A stretch of 6,272 bases of DNA, from assembly GCA_021802305.1 (NCBI GenBank), contig JAKAAD010000059.1:1-6272 (forward strand), written 5' to 3'. Source of the stretch: a bacterium (lineage in GTDB: Bacteria > Chlamydiota > Chlamydiia > Chlamydiales > Rhabdochlamydiaceae). The notes under the pieces were generated by a model, which was not told the DNA's origin, ran no database searches, and worked only from the letters and a program-made list of their open reading frames with translations. The translations under genes and the position numbers were made by a program. Of this stretch, positions 6,157-6,272 are shown one piece after another (within the stretch, counting starts at the first letter, position 1; every line of letters starts with the position of its first letter).

Positions 6157-6272
6157 TCTCTTTTACCATATCGCTCTGGGAATAATTCTCTCCACTATTT
6201 TATCCTCTTGGTGAAAAACGCCGGAAATCGTGTTGCTGTGTTTGATGCATGCCTTCCTCGCGAAATGGCTAC
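6157..6272. other. Unassigned right end; possible 5' end of a divergent gene
   Basis: Upstream region of the outer-membrane protein gene. Several frames are open because the stretch is short. On the + strand a GTG at 6211 opens a frame reading VKNAGNRVAVFDACLPREMA to the window end, which looks protein-like but has no Shine-Dalgarno and matches no family I recognise. On the minus strand, a frame ending in TAA close to the outer-membrane protein ATG is also open, so the end of an upstream gene is equally possible. I see no convincing -35/-10 pair for the outer-membrane protein gene. Confidence 0.2.

Overview
The window looks like chromosomal DNA of a bacterium of the phylum Chlamydiota, probably an environmental (Simkania/Rhabdochlamydia/Parachlamydia-type) lineage. 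Three things point there: a beta-barrel outer-membrane protein of the Lpg1974/MOMP-like type that is abundant in those lineages; a compact four-TM FtsK/SpoIIIE translocase; and, next to it, the end of a YycJ-type metallo-hydrolase gene. From memory, yycJ and ftsK are also neighbours in Chlamydia trachomatis. The assignment is an inference from family resemblance and gene order, not from a marker gene. No phage, transposase, CRISPR or toxin gene is visible.

Layout, left to right. Bases 1-320 hold the last ~74 codons of a yycJ-like gene on the + strand, enclosed by a perfect 23-bp inverted repeat (1-23 and 298-320). The left arm cuts the yycJ frame and puts two in-frame stops before the conserved C-terminal part. 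From 335 to 5077 there is one tightly packed minus-strand unit, read right to left: tRNA-His(GUG), uppP (undecaprenyl-diphosphate phosphatase), ftsK, a small two-TM protein, and a receiver-domain/metallo-beta-lactamase-fold fusion protein. All four protein genes overlap their neighbour (ATGA at uppP/ftsK, 17 bases at ftsK/small protein, GTGA at small protein/fusion), so translational coupling is likely. A candidate sigma70-type promoter lies just before the tRNA. From 5188 to 6156, also on the minus strand, is the outer-membrane protein gene. The last 116 bases contain no gene I can assign.

How the genes may work together: UppP regenerates undecaprenyl phosphate for lipid II synthesis, and FtsK couples chromosome segregation to septation, so the core of the unit concerns envelope synthesis and cell division. 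The two downstream genes, a small membrane protein and a REC-MBL protein of unknown substrate, are translationally linked to this core and are the least explained part of the window. The second point of interest is the inverted repeat that truncates yycJ; a fold-back assembly or amplification chimera at a contig end is at least as likely as real biology.
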